NCBI GenBank assembly: GCA_907163375.1
Contig: CAJQUW010005533.1
Span: forward strand, 831,001 to 895,000
Direction: 5' to 3'
DNA from: Prostheceraeus crozeri
Taxonomy: Eukaryota; Platyhelminthes; Polycladida; Euryleptidae
DNA: 64,000 bases
Notes under the pieces: model-generated
What the model was told of the DNA's origin: nothing
Seen by the model: the letters and a program-made list of their open reading frames with translations, nothing else
Databases searched by the model: none
Program-made: the position numbers and the translations under genes
Shown: one piece after another, positions 49,381 through 59,400 of the stretch
Numbering within the stretch: the stretch's first letter is position 1
Layout of the letters: each line of letters opens with the position of its first letter

Positions 49381-52190
49381 AATTTGCTATCTTTCTTATT
49401 GAAACGGAAGATTATTAACAACACTGTATAGCTAGTCCATATGGTGTTTTTTCTAAGCTATTCTGAGTTAATTTTTTGCTATTTTTGTTATTCGATTCGA
49501 ATGTGATATTTTCTCTGATATTTTATGAAATTCTTGATACCAAATATACAATGAAATTTTCGTTAACTGGAGTTTTGGCAGCTGCTTTGAAGGAAAACGC
49601 TTCGTCAAAGGAAATATATTTGGATTGTTCTACTTGATTGTTGGCCAAATAATTAGTCAATTTAATTGCAATTTGTTGGTTTCAATTAATTTATTGGTAT
49701 CAGTCAACAATTGCAATTAATTGATTGATTTTTCAGTTATGGGGAGGGTTTTTTAATGACTGATTTGCTTGCAATGCCGTCACCCACAGAATTGTGCCGT
49801 CACCATACTCACAATCTTAGGAAAAACATCTCAGGTTTGGTGATTTATTTAGATATACTAAGCCTAAAAAAATGTCTTACTCACAACTGATCGCCTTCAG
49901 GATTCCAATTAGGAGCTGCTTGGTGCATAGCTATATTTTATGTTCTATTAAAAATTTTCATATTACGGGCACGTGTGAATATTCATTTACTTGTTTCAAT
50001 TATTCATTATCACTGTCATTATGGTGCATAAGCTAACGTCTATAGCGAATTTTTCACTATTCACATCCAATTAATAATATAGGCTATGTATTTCATATAA
50101 TTGGTCGGCTCAAATCACTATCTAAATTGATAATATAAGCTATAATGCGACTTGTAAAGAATATAGGTCCATGTGGTCTAATTCGTCAAATTGAAATAGC
50201 AGAATGAAGAATTCAAAATCAAAAATTAGCCTATTCCAGCAGTGATGACAAATGATTGCGATGAATTGATTGCTTCCTGATGCAATTTAGATCAATTGTT
50301 CAGATAAAATTGATGACAATTAATTTTTTAGGGCCACATGCTCTTGGTCATTTGTTTGAGATCATGCGTGAAGATCGTATATCCAGATTTGCATGAAAAT
50401 GATCCTGAATTTTTTGGTACAGGTCCGCACGATAAAACTTGGACGGGTCCGTTTTATGGAGCTTGCAGACCCACGTCCGGTTCTAACCGCTAACTTCGGA
50501 CCCTGTCCCGATTTGATGCTTTTGCGATTGATAGGATATACCGATATCTTTGCATTCATGTTTTTTTTAAATGGTGCCTATCTAGCATTTTTGATCTTTG
50601 AAGTTGATTAATTTGAGCAGGATTTTTGTTTTAAGCTGAGAAGCCTGAAAAATATAGTTTTTGGATCAAACGATCGATAAATTCAATTTAAACTTATCCT
50701 CGTTTAAATAGTTTTTCATGTCTAGGACACACAGGCAATACTGACGATTTACATGCATCTTGCACTAAATTTAGTAAGTTGACAATTACACTTTTTGAAT
50801 TTTAATATTTTATTGACATGTAATCTACTAGCACGAGAAAATAATCGAATTCCATGCTGCACGCTACTAGAGATCACGACGAAGGCTGCTTTGCATTCGC
50901 CTGATTTAGACGGATGTGTACATTTATTTGTCACATTACCATCAATGCCACGAAATCTAAATCAAAGTATTTTCTCGTTATCAAATCACAATTTACTGAC
51001 TTCCACATGTTTTTTAGTGTACAGGCTAAATGAAAAATTGCTTTCAGGCCGAGCCGGAATCGCTTCCGTCCAAGAACAATTAGTAAATCGGGTCATTGGG
51101 CTACCCAACCTGCTTACAAGTCCTCGCATATCTCCCATAGAAATAAAAAAATGATTGCTATTTTGACGAAAGAACGATTGGAGACTCATATAGTGTTTTC
51201 ATCTGCTAGCGAAGCGTTACCAAAAAGTTGTTTAAGCGTTGAGACTCATACGCTCGCAAGGCTTTGTTTTTTGCCTACTCTCATCAATAGTGGAATAGGT
51301 TGCCTAGTGAATTTACGACAGTTATACCTGTGTCTTTTCAAAAGATCAGCGAGAAGATTTTTTGTAACTGCATGCTCTTATCCTTACTTTTGTTTTTATT
51401 GTGTATAGTAGCTGCCTTGAAGCAATATGTCATAATGCTATTTTATAATTCAATAATCGTGTTTAAAATCTTCTCTTCATCTGAAGGTAGTCGTATAGTC
51501 CATGTAAATTTGCCCCTAGGCATAGGTCATATGTTCTCGCTTAGTACGCTACCTATACTCTTTTGTTCAATCTTACACATATTGTAGGCCTACAATAAAA
51601 GGAATACATTCCATTTTTCATATTGTATATAGACGATAATATAATTGTATGCACACCTCATTTCTCGATCGATCTGAGTTTCTTTCGCCCATATAGAATA
51701 AATACCTTGTCAATATGGCACATGAAAACATACTTTGCTAGCTGATGCATGACTGGTGTAAGGACTTGTCTGATGAGAGCGTACGTTTATTCAACACTAA
51801 GTTGTCAAAATTTGTCAGGTTAGGCTTGCCCTGCGATAGAAAATGACATCAAAGTAACCAAAGCAATGCAGCATACCGGGTATCGCTGCATACGAAGAAG
51901 CACTAATAGTCCAGGATGAGAGGCGCGCCAACGCTAAAACCAACCATAAAATGAATAGCAATGGAACTTTTGAAACCAAAATCACTTAAGATGTTTTGCG
52001 TGCATCTGCACCCATCGAGCAGATGTTTAGCATACAAACGTTTTGTGCAAGTCCACACCATCGAGTATGGTCTGTAGATTTAGACTTTAAAGCTTGTAAT
52101 GAATGGATAAAAGGTTCTTAAACTAGATATCCAATCCAGGATGGCATATACTTTTGAAGTATGTCATTATTTCATGCGCCTGAATCAGAC
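49381..52190. other. Host intergenic DNA up to the AT-rich junction
   Basis: A GC-richer block at 50400-50510 repeats GGTCCG/CGGACC motifs and may be a hAT remnant like those near 36.9 kb. Open frames at 50795-51590 have no recognisable motifs. Composition is ordinary until about 52.1 kb. Confidence 0.35.
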
Positions 52191-52430
52191 CAAACGAACA
52201 TAAGTAATGGACAAAAGACCGTTCCAGGACACCATAAAATTCAAAAAATAGTATCTTTAAAAACGACATAAATTCATGAATTTGAACCCTTTTTCAGGTT
52301 ATTAAGACCTAAATTCATGAATTTAGTCCATTCAAAAAGTACCATTTTTTCAAAAAATGGTACTTTTAAAAACAACATAAATTCATGAATTTGAACCCTT
52401 TTTCAGGTTATGAAGACCTAAATTCATAAA

Positions 52431-52460
52431 TCGGCTAAAGCCAGAGGAGCTTCGCTCCGA
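52431..52460. repeat. GC double hairpin, copy 1
   Basis: GGCT-TT-AGCC-like hairpin followed by GGAGCGAAGCTCC. It is the exact 30-bp reverse complement of copy 7 at 59624-59653, 7.2 kb away. Confidence 0.8.
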
Positions 52461-52522
52461 TTTGGGCGTTTTTAAAAATACCCAATTTTCAAATTTTTCA
52501 AAATCTCAAATTTGAGAATTAC

Positions 52523-52556
52523 AATCGGGCGAAGCCCTAGAACCTTCGGTTCGATT
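52523..52556. repeat. GC double hairpin, copy 2
   Basis: GGGCGAAGCCC plus GAACCTTCGGTTC in AT-rich non-coding DNA. Confidence 0.8.
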
Positions 52557-52631
52557 TTCACCCTTAAAATCATGACCGTTCCAGGACACCGAAAATCAGA
52601 AAAGTTAAGAATCTCAAAATTTGTGAATTAC

Positions 52632-52665
52632 AATCGGGCGAAGCCCTAGAACCTTCGGTTCGATT
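52632..52665. repeat. GC double hairpin, copy 3
   Basis: Identical to copy 2, exactly 109 bp further on, so duplicated with its flank. Confidence 0.8.
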
Positions 52666-52792
52666 TTCATTGCTTAAATCATGACCGTTCTAGGACACCG
52701 AAAATTATAAAAGTTAAGAATCTCAAATTTGTGATTATGTCATTTTTCAGGTTTTTAAAATATATCATGTGACTAAAAATATTTCTTTAAAA

Positions 52793-53614
52793 ATGGAAGG
52801 AACAAAAATGGAAGGAACTTCAGAAATGGATGAAACCTCAAGAATATATCCTTCGTTATCTCAATTAAAAATAAGTGAATTAAATATTGAAAAACACAAA
52901 GATAGAGTACGTTATATGAAAGATAAGGAATCCCAATTATTATTAAGATTAGAACATTATAATAAATTAAGAAAGAGATGGAGTAAAGTTAAGAATGTAA
53001 CACAAGGAATTGGCATATTCTTAACAATAAGTTTAGGTGCTTTAACAATTGTTATATCTTCAGGTGTTTTAGTAATTCCAGTAGTTGCTACAGCTTTAAC
53101 AGGTACGGGTGTTTTTGCAACTTCACTTGCTACAATGTTAGAAAAATCTTTAATAACTAAGAAACGAAAATCATTAAAAACTAAGCATTTACATATTAAA
53201 GAAGTATATGATAAACTACATTACTACTTTCAAAGAGTATGTGATGATAATGTTATTACGTTAGATGAGATTGAAAAATTTGATCAAATAGCTAATGAAG
53301 TAAATCAAATATCATTTCAATCACAGACAGAAAAAGTTGATGATAAAAATAAAAAGGATGGTAAAATTTCTAGTGATGGTAAAACTTTTAGTGATGATAA
53401 AATTTTTTAGAAGAACTTTATTAGACAAAACTTTATTAAACAAAACTTAATACGAGAAAATTTTAAACGAGAAAATTTTAAACGTGAAAACTTTAAACGT
53501 GAAAACTTTAAACGAAAAGATGTCAAACAACAAAGCAATAAAAAAATAATTTGTTCAGTAAAATGTTTTTGCTGTATACCAATGTTACCACAAAATTCAA
53601 ATATTATATTTTAA
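52793..53614 (+). CDS. Two-segment membrane protein of the virus-like element, in-frame TAG at codon 206
   Basis: The first in-frame ATG is 52793; the frame is open further left only through a GTG. Residues to the TAG at 53408-53410 give 205 aa: a repetitive acidic start (MEGTKMEGTSEMDE), a helical region with RVRYMKDKESQLLLRLEHY, two hydrophobic segments (IGIFLTISLGALTIVISSG; VLVIPVVATALTGTGVFATS), then helices (DKLHYYFQRVCDDNVITLDE). This layout recurs beside the polymerase in many invertebrate Polinton-like/adintovirus-like elements; its role is unknown, perhaps in virion or host membranes. After the TAG the frame stays open for 67 codons with four RENFK-type repeats and a Cys-rich end (CSVKCFCC), stopping at 53614. 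That is unlikely by chance at this AT content. Confidence 0.6.
53453..53519 (+). repeat. 15-bp tandem repeat, about four units
   Basis: Units of the form GAAAAYTTTAAACGW, in frame with the upstream membrane-protein gene and encoding ENFKR repeats. Confidence 0.7.
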
Positions 53615-53680
53615 AAAAATAGACAAAATTAAAGCTGATAATAAAAAAAAATATTAAAACATTATATTTGTATATTTTTA

Positions 53681-54469
53681 TTACTCGGTAAACAATTGTT
53701 CGATAACTCTTTCATGAATTTTTTTATCAATATTAATTGTGATAAATCCATAATCTTTTGACCAAGCATTATTACACGATTGTTTAAATTCATCTTTATC
53801 TCTTATACATAAATCTCTTAACAAATCACTTAAGTTTCTTGCATTTATTTCAAATAGTATAAATATATTTGCATTCTTTCTAATAACACTTCCATCTAAT
53901 GAATACATACTTTGTGTCAAATAAAATACACTACAGTTATTATGTCTACCTCTTGTGAAATAATTTCTTTGAACTGACTGATTTCTGTCATTAACACAAT
54001 CATCAAAAATTACACAATGTTTCATTGTTTTATCTAGTTTACTAGGATCTTGCATATTACCACTATCATTTATTAATTGTATTTTTATATGCTTATTTTT
54101 ATTGGATTCAACTAATTGTTTATTTTTTGCTGCTTCTTCACACCACAAATTTATTTCTTCTTCATATTCAGATTTTTCGTATTCTTCGAATAGAGAAGCA
54201 ATTGCTGTTTTTGTAAGATTATTTTCAAATCCATATTTTAAAAATTGATATACGGGTTGTTCTGCCGTTGTTGTATAAATTATAAGATTGTTATAATCCA
54301 AAATATTTGGAGTCGTTAAAATTTTAAATAATAGATATGTTTTTCCACATCCTGATCTTCCACAAATAACTGACAAAACTTTATTAGATAAATTTGGATG
54401 ATGATTAAATTTAAGTTTTTTTTTATTTAAAGTCATTTCATTCATTTTTAAAGTAATAAATTCATCCAT
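53681..54469 (-). CDS. A32-like DNA packaging ATPase
   Basis: ATG at 54467-54469, 262 aa, ending TAA TAA. Walker A is GRSGCGKT (37-44), Walker B VIFDD (153-157), followed by FTRGRHNN (171-178) and VFYLTQSMYS, the sensor-like strand. This arrangement is that of the FtsK/HerA-superfamily A32-like ATPases that pump DNA into capsids of Polintons, adintoviruses and nucleocytoplasmic large DNA viruses. Length is normal for the family and I see no lesion. It lies convergent with the plus-strand membrane-protein gene (66-bp gap) and co-directional with the genes to its right. Confidence 0.85.
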   Translation of the reverse strand: MDEFITLKMNEMTLNKKKLKFNHHPNLSNKVLSVICGRSGCGKTYLLFKILTTPNILDYNNLIIYTTTAEQPVYQFLKYGFENNLTKTAIASLFEEYEKSEYEEEINLWCEEAAKNKQLVESNKNKHIKIQLINDSGNMQDPSKLDKTMKHCVIFDDCVNDRNQSVQRNYFTRGRHNNCSVFYLTQSMYSLDGSVIRKNANIFILFEINARNLSDLLRDLCIRDKDEFKQSCNNAWSKDYGFITINIDKKIHERVIEQLFTE

Positions 54470-54640
54470 TATTGAATTAGTGTTTTTAAAAACAAAAAAA
54501 TAAAAATTTTAATTTAAGTTTATTTTTTTCGTTTCTAATAATAAGATTAATAATGAAAAATGATAAAAAAAATTAAACTTCTCTTGTAGCGTAAAAGTTT
54601 ATACCTCTCGAACGGGAGTTTATACCTCTCGAACGGGAGT
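54470..54640. promoter_or_regulatory. AT-rich intergenic region with three 21-bp hairpin repeats
   Basis: Units at 54596-54616, 54617-54637 and 54638-54656 contain TATACCTCTCGAACGGGAG, a 6-bp-stem hairpin. The third unit overlaps the last codons and stop of the next gene. The position after that gene suggests a transcription end signal or a duplication of the gene's 3' tip. The remaining sequence presumably carries the promoter of the ATPase gene. Confidence 0.5.
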
Positions 54641-55429
54641 TTATACCTCCCGTACCAAAAGATCTATCATAATCTCTTCACCTCCAAAATTTATTTCTTG
54701 TCCTTTTTCATCAGTGATTCTAATGCCAATGTTGTTAATAGTTTTTCTTGTAATAGGAAAATATATTAATGTTTGTGGAATTACATTTAATCTATAACCA
54801 ATGGGTACAGTAAAAGCTGGAAAACTGAATATTAAATTTGATAATTTACCATTTATATATCCTCCTTCAATAATGTCACAATGTACAACAATTGAATTTA
54901 TTTCAGTTATTTTTGGAATCTTCTCACCTAAATGATAACCTTGACTATAGGTTTGTTTATTAAATCCTAATAGCTTTGACAATGATCTATCATGATTAAA
55001 ATCAACTTGATGATTTTCGTCTAAAGTAAGAGAAAATTTATTAACTGCCGGTTCAACTGCAAAATGTAATTGTTTCTTATCTTTAAATGGTATACCTAAA
55101 TGTCTCTTAATTTCATTTGATATTGTTTCAACTTCGTAAGAACCAGGAAGAAAAGTTAATATTTTCCATGTTTTGCCTTTATCAGTAGAATATCTAAATT
55201 GATCATTCACATCTTTGATAACGTTTTGAATAGTGTTAAATGTGGAGAAACTAGTCAATGCAATTTGATAATTTTTATTTTGTTCTAAATGTAGAATGGG
55301 TTCTAAATTACAAGTGTGTGATGAAGTAGTTGTTATAATTTTTAACGTCGTACTAAATTTTGATGAACCCAAAATCTCTGTTAAATTTTCTAAATGATTA
55401 TTAATTTTGTCTAAATCTGCTGAACACAT
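54641..55429 (-). CDS. Predicted beta-rich structural (minor capsid/penton-type) protein
   Basis: ATG at 55427-55429, 262 aa. Strand-rich throughout, with FNTIQNVIKDVNDQFRYS, a KTWKILTFLPGSYEVETISN block, SLSKLLGF, a VPIGYRLNVIPQTLIYFPI block and a terminal GQEINFGGEEIMIDLLV. The same order of blocks is widespread in invertebrate genomic elements that carry a polymerase and A32 ATPase, where the protein is thought to be a capsid component. I infer a structural role; no catalytic motif is visible. The TAA stop falls inside a 21-bp repeat unit, and the downstream units repeat the coding tip (LLVREV side). It could instead be a non-capsid virion protein. Confidence 0.6.
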   Translation of the reverse strand: MCSADLDKINNHLENLTEILGSSKFSTTLKIITTTSSHTCNLEPILHLEQNKNYQIALTSFSTFNTIQNVIKDVNDQFRYSTDKGKTWKILTFLPGSYEVETISNEIKRHLGIPFKDKKQLHFAVEPAVNKFSLTLDENHQVDFNHDRSLSKLLGFNKQTYSQGYHLGEKIPKITEINSIVVHCDIIEGGYINGKLSNLIFSFPAFTVPIGYRLNVIPQTLIYFPITRKTINNIGIRITDEKGQEINFGGEEIMIDLLVREV

Positions 55430-55493
55430 TTTTAAACTAAAAAATTAAATAAATATTTTTTATAAAAAATTAGAAACAACATATTTCAGCTAT

Positions 55494-55526
55494 GGGCGAA
55501 GCCCTGGAGGACATCAGAGATGTCCG
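55494..55526. repeat. GC double hairpin, copy 4, supplying the end of a gene
   Basis: GGGCGAAGCCC plus GGACATCAGAGATGTCC. The second hairpin contains the terminal codons and TGA stop of the extended 55514-56344 frame. Confidence 0.75.
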
Positions 55527-56344
55527 GTTATACTTTTATAATCCTCTTCATTTAGAATCTTCTTTTCTAACAGTCTTTTCAATATAGCATGAATTTCATT
55601 AAAACTAGAATTATGTCCTTCTTTTATTGCAGATATTAAAATATTTAATCTATTTAGTAATTCTTGTGGATCATCTGGTAAAAATATGGTTGTTTCTGTT
55701 TTCTATTTTTTTGTTTTCTGTTTTTCAGATAAACCTTTCCCTACTTTAACTCCCGTTGATAATAAATTTTCTAATTGTTTATAACGTCTAAGAGTTTTTA
55801 CTGTGCCAACTCTATCTAATATAGTTTTATATTTTATTAGATCTTCTACAGCATAATTTTTTAAATCTGCTCCTCTTAAAAGATCAACAAAATTTCTATC
55901 TAAACTAATAGGTTTTTTATCTGGAGTAAAAATTAATCCTCGTAAAGGTTGTGGAAATATTTCTTTACCACCAAGATAAAATCTTGCAAATAATTTTTTA
56001 TCTAAAAAGAAAGTAGAATGTTCGAATAACATAGATTTTGGTAATTTTTTATCTATGTTTGCCTCTAATAAACCATAGTCATCTAATAGTGTTTTAAGTA
56101 CAGGATCCGCTATATCAACACGTTTTTCATTAAGTTCCTTTTCAAGAGTTTTAAATGGTTCGACAGTTTTTTCATAATCAGTTTTTACTTCTTCAGTTAT
56201 TTTTAATTTATCAAACATATCAGATTGAATACCAGCTTTTGTCATTCTATGTTGAAGATGATTTTCTTTCATAATATTTCTTTCTTTTATTAATTCGTCT
56301 AATTGTTTTATTCTTTTAAAATTATCAGCTCTAACTTTATCCAT
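55514..56344 (-). CDS. Conserved protein of the virus-like element, in-frame TAG at codon 214
   Basis: ATG at 56342-56344. 213 aa to a TAG at 55703-55705: coiled N-terminal half (FKRIKQLDELIKERNIMKEN), a beta-rich middle (FARFYLGGKEIFPQPLRGLI), then LLRGADLKNYAVEDLIKYK, a block I recognise from the same gene in other invertebrate virus-like elements. After the TAG the frame stays open for 63 more codons (LPDDPQELLNRLNILISAIK ... EIHAILKRLLEK) to TGA at 55514. That stretch also looks like the usual C-terminus of this family, so the TAG lies inside the gene. Function unknown; often near the capsid genes. No catalytic motif. Confidence 0.6.
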
Positions 56345-56470
56345 TTTTATATGATAATTTTTTATTATTATTTTATTTTATAATATTTTATTTTATAATA
56401 TTTTATTTTTATAATATTTTATATTGTTATATTGTTATATTGTTAAATTTAGAAAATAGAAATTAGAAAA
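56345..56470. promoter_or_regulatory. Extreme AT intergenic repeat upstream of the conserved gene
   Basis: Three or more copies of TTATAATATTTTATT in tandem between the polymerase stop and the next gene's start. It probably holds the promoter of the 55514-56344 gene and the polymerase terminator. No clear motif beyond AT content. Confidence 0.4.
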
Positions 56471-59400
56471 TTAAAAAGGTTCAGTAGTTATTCCATCAGG
56501 TAAAATTTTTCTTTTATCATCAAATGGATCTAATGCTAATTTATGTTCTTCTTTTAAATACATTTTATGTTTTTTTGAATTAAGTCTATAATTACATGCT
56601 GTTTTTATTTCATTATTAAATAATGCATTTTTATAATCTTGAAATGTTATTTGATTAGCCACTGATGCCTTTGAAATTCCTTTTAATGTTTTATGTGTTT
56701 TAATATTTTTAGTTGTATCATAACAGCAACATTTAGATTTTAAAAATATAGCTTCTGTTATGAAATCTTCATTTCCTTCTAATTCATCTTTTACTTTACA
56801 TAAATCAGAAGGATGAATAATATCTTTTATTTTATTAATTTCTTTATCAAGTGAAGAACCATATGGTACTGTTAATTCTAAGAAAATAGAATCGGTATCT
56901 GTAAAGTGTAATTTATAGTTTTTGCCATAAGCAGGTGCTAAATAATCATATATAAAACTATACATAAATAGTTTAGCTAATTCTAATATAGTGAAACCAA
57001 TGAAATTAAACTTATCATGTTTTACAATGCTTCTTCTTAGATGAACAGCACAAAGTTCATCACTGAATCTAGTAGGTCTTTTATATGTAGGTTTCCTTGT
57101 TAAATTTTGAAATCTATCTCTATCATAAACTATTTCAATATTTTGTCTATTACGTACATTTTCTAAAGTCTTACCATAAAATGCATTATTCATTAATTTG
57201 AAGAAAACGTTTCCAAAATCATCTTTATTTCTTTTAGATATTTTGCGTTTTTCAATATTGAACTCAATATAATCTTTTAACCATTTAGATTTTTTGTATA
57301 CTAGTTTCCGGTGAATTTTTGTGAGAATCATGCCATGATCTAAATACCAATCTAGCATTCTTCCTTCAACAACATACTTTCCTTTATTACTTTGTGTTAA
57401 CATAAGTTTTTTTGTTGGTCTGTATTTTTTCGGAATTATAGATTTTTGATAATCTGAAAAATCTTCTATATTGGGAATTTTGTTTTCTGGACAGAAAGGA
57501 TAATATTTTGTTGCTTCTTTTATATAATCAGGATATACTAAATCAACTTCATATACATAACCAAAATTATTTTCACCATCATATGTTCTTTGATAATCTA
57601 GATCGGGCGAAGCCCTAGTAGACATCTCTGATGACGTACGATTATTACACCATGTCATTTCACCTGTTGGTAATTCTTGTATCATGCAAGAAGAATATAA
57701 GCTATTAAAATCATAATATAACAAATAGTTTTCTCTCATGAATTCATCAATTGCTTTTTCACGTTCTACTCCTTCTCGTTTCGTTCGAAAAATTTCTAAT
57801 ATTTTTTCTTTTTCTTCTGGAGATAAAGGTTTCATTATTCCATATTCTTGTGGATTTACTTTTTTATTATAACATTTAACATATCTATTACCTAAAACTG
57901 ATGAAACTCCACCTCTAATTCCAGATTCAAAAAATAATAATTTATCATATGTATTTTCTTTATAATGTTTAAGTTTAACGGACTTTGTCCTAGAGCCATC
58001 GGCTTGAACACCAGTATGTTTTAATCCTGCTAGCCAAGTTAAACCTGGTGTAGAATAACAATAACATGGATCTATTCCGTAATATTCTAAACACATATCA
58101 CGAAAGTTTTCGAAAAGATCAGCTAGTATTAATACATCTATCTGTAGATATTTCATTGTATAATCATACATTGTTTTACAATTTAACTCTCTCCAATTCT
58201 TTTCAGCTTCTGCATAGTCTTCGTCAGATAATTGTGATTGTTTTAATGTTGATTTAAATTTATTTATTGGAGGAAGTTGTTTTTCTTCCATAATTTTATT
58301 CACAGAATTAAAATCTCCAGTTATGTACTCATACGGAAATATTCCTTTTAAAGGTTTTAAATTATATTTATTTAATATTTTACATTGTTCAGGTTTCAAA
58401 GTTTTTCCCATAACATCTAATGAATAAGGAGTAAAAAATCTAAATGCATCTAAAATTCTAATACAACCTAATTGCATTGAAAAATATTCTTCTTCTTGTT
58501 TACATAGTACATTTATTTTTTGTTGTTGTAATTTTTCAGATGAAAATAAATCTTTCATTACTAGATGGAAATCATATTTAGAACCATTGTAGAAATATAA
58601 AGGAACAAAGTTATATTTAAATTTATTAGCATTAAGATTACAAGAATTATGTGCTGCACCTCTATATAATCCATTTAGATGATCATGATCTTTTACTTTA
58701 TCAATATATCTACCTCTGCCAGTTTTATATTTATTTGTAAAACCTTTTCCACAGTAATAACAATTTATTTCATCATAAAATTCTTTTCTTTCTTCATCCG
58801 TTAATGGTATCATTGGTTTATTTGTTTCAAGCAATTGTGAAAAACGTCCTTGTAATTCTTCTACTTTCTTTGTAAACATTTCTGAACTGTCTTCACCATA
58901 GTATTGTAAATATTCTGATTTAAATAATTCAGGATAATTCGAATGAATGTACATTCCCCAACATAATGGTTTTTGTTGAAATAAATATTTTTCTTTACTT
59001 TGTTCAGTTGAACTTTTTCCAGGCGCACTTTTTTCAGAATTGTAATTTTCAGAATTATAATTTTCAGAATCGGGTGAAGCCCTGGAACTTTCCGTTTGAT
59101 TTTGTGTCATATTAACATTATAAGCTTCAAAATCACAATAAATAGTAAAGGGTACTTTATTTTTAAAATACCATTTATTATATTCTAAATAATCATCTTT
59201 TGGAAAAGTATTTTGAACTGCTTCGTTTTGTTGACAATTCTCCAAATGTCTATTCATTTCTTCTAAAGTTCTAAAACTTGTCATACATTGAAGACAAGGA
59301 AAATTTTTATTATCTGAAGTTTTTGTAAATATAGAAACATCTTTACACAATATAAAATGACCCTGATAATATAATATATTCGCTTGTGCTGGTTGTTTTG

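Larger units (their letters stand above)
52205..52760. repeat. Left flank of the AT-rich element: 109-bp-period repeats and hairpins
   Basis: Two separate duplications share a period of 109 bp: 52256-52318 repeats at 52365-52427, and the block around 52503 repeats at 52610 and partly at 52719, carrying a GC hairpin each time. The phrase GACCGTTCCAGGACACC appears at about 52207, 52571 and 52681. A 14-bp-arm palindrome (AAGTACCATTTTTT) is centred near 52352. No gene. This could be the terminal or control region of the element; no terminal inverted repeat partner is visible in the window. Confidence 0.6.

Noticed and set aside
52769-52792. Start of the membrane-protein gene at 52769
   Set aside because: The codon is GTG; the ATG at 52767 is out of frame and stops at once; the first in-frame ATG is 52793.
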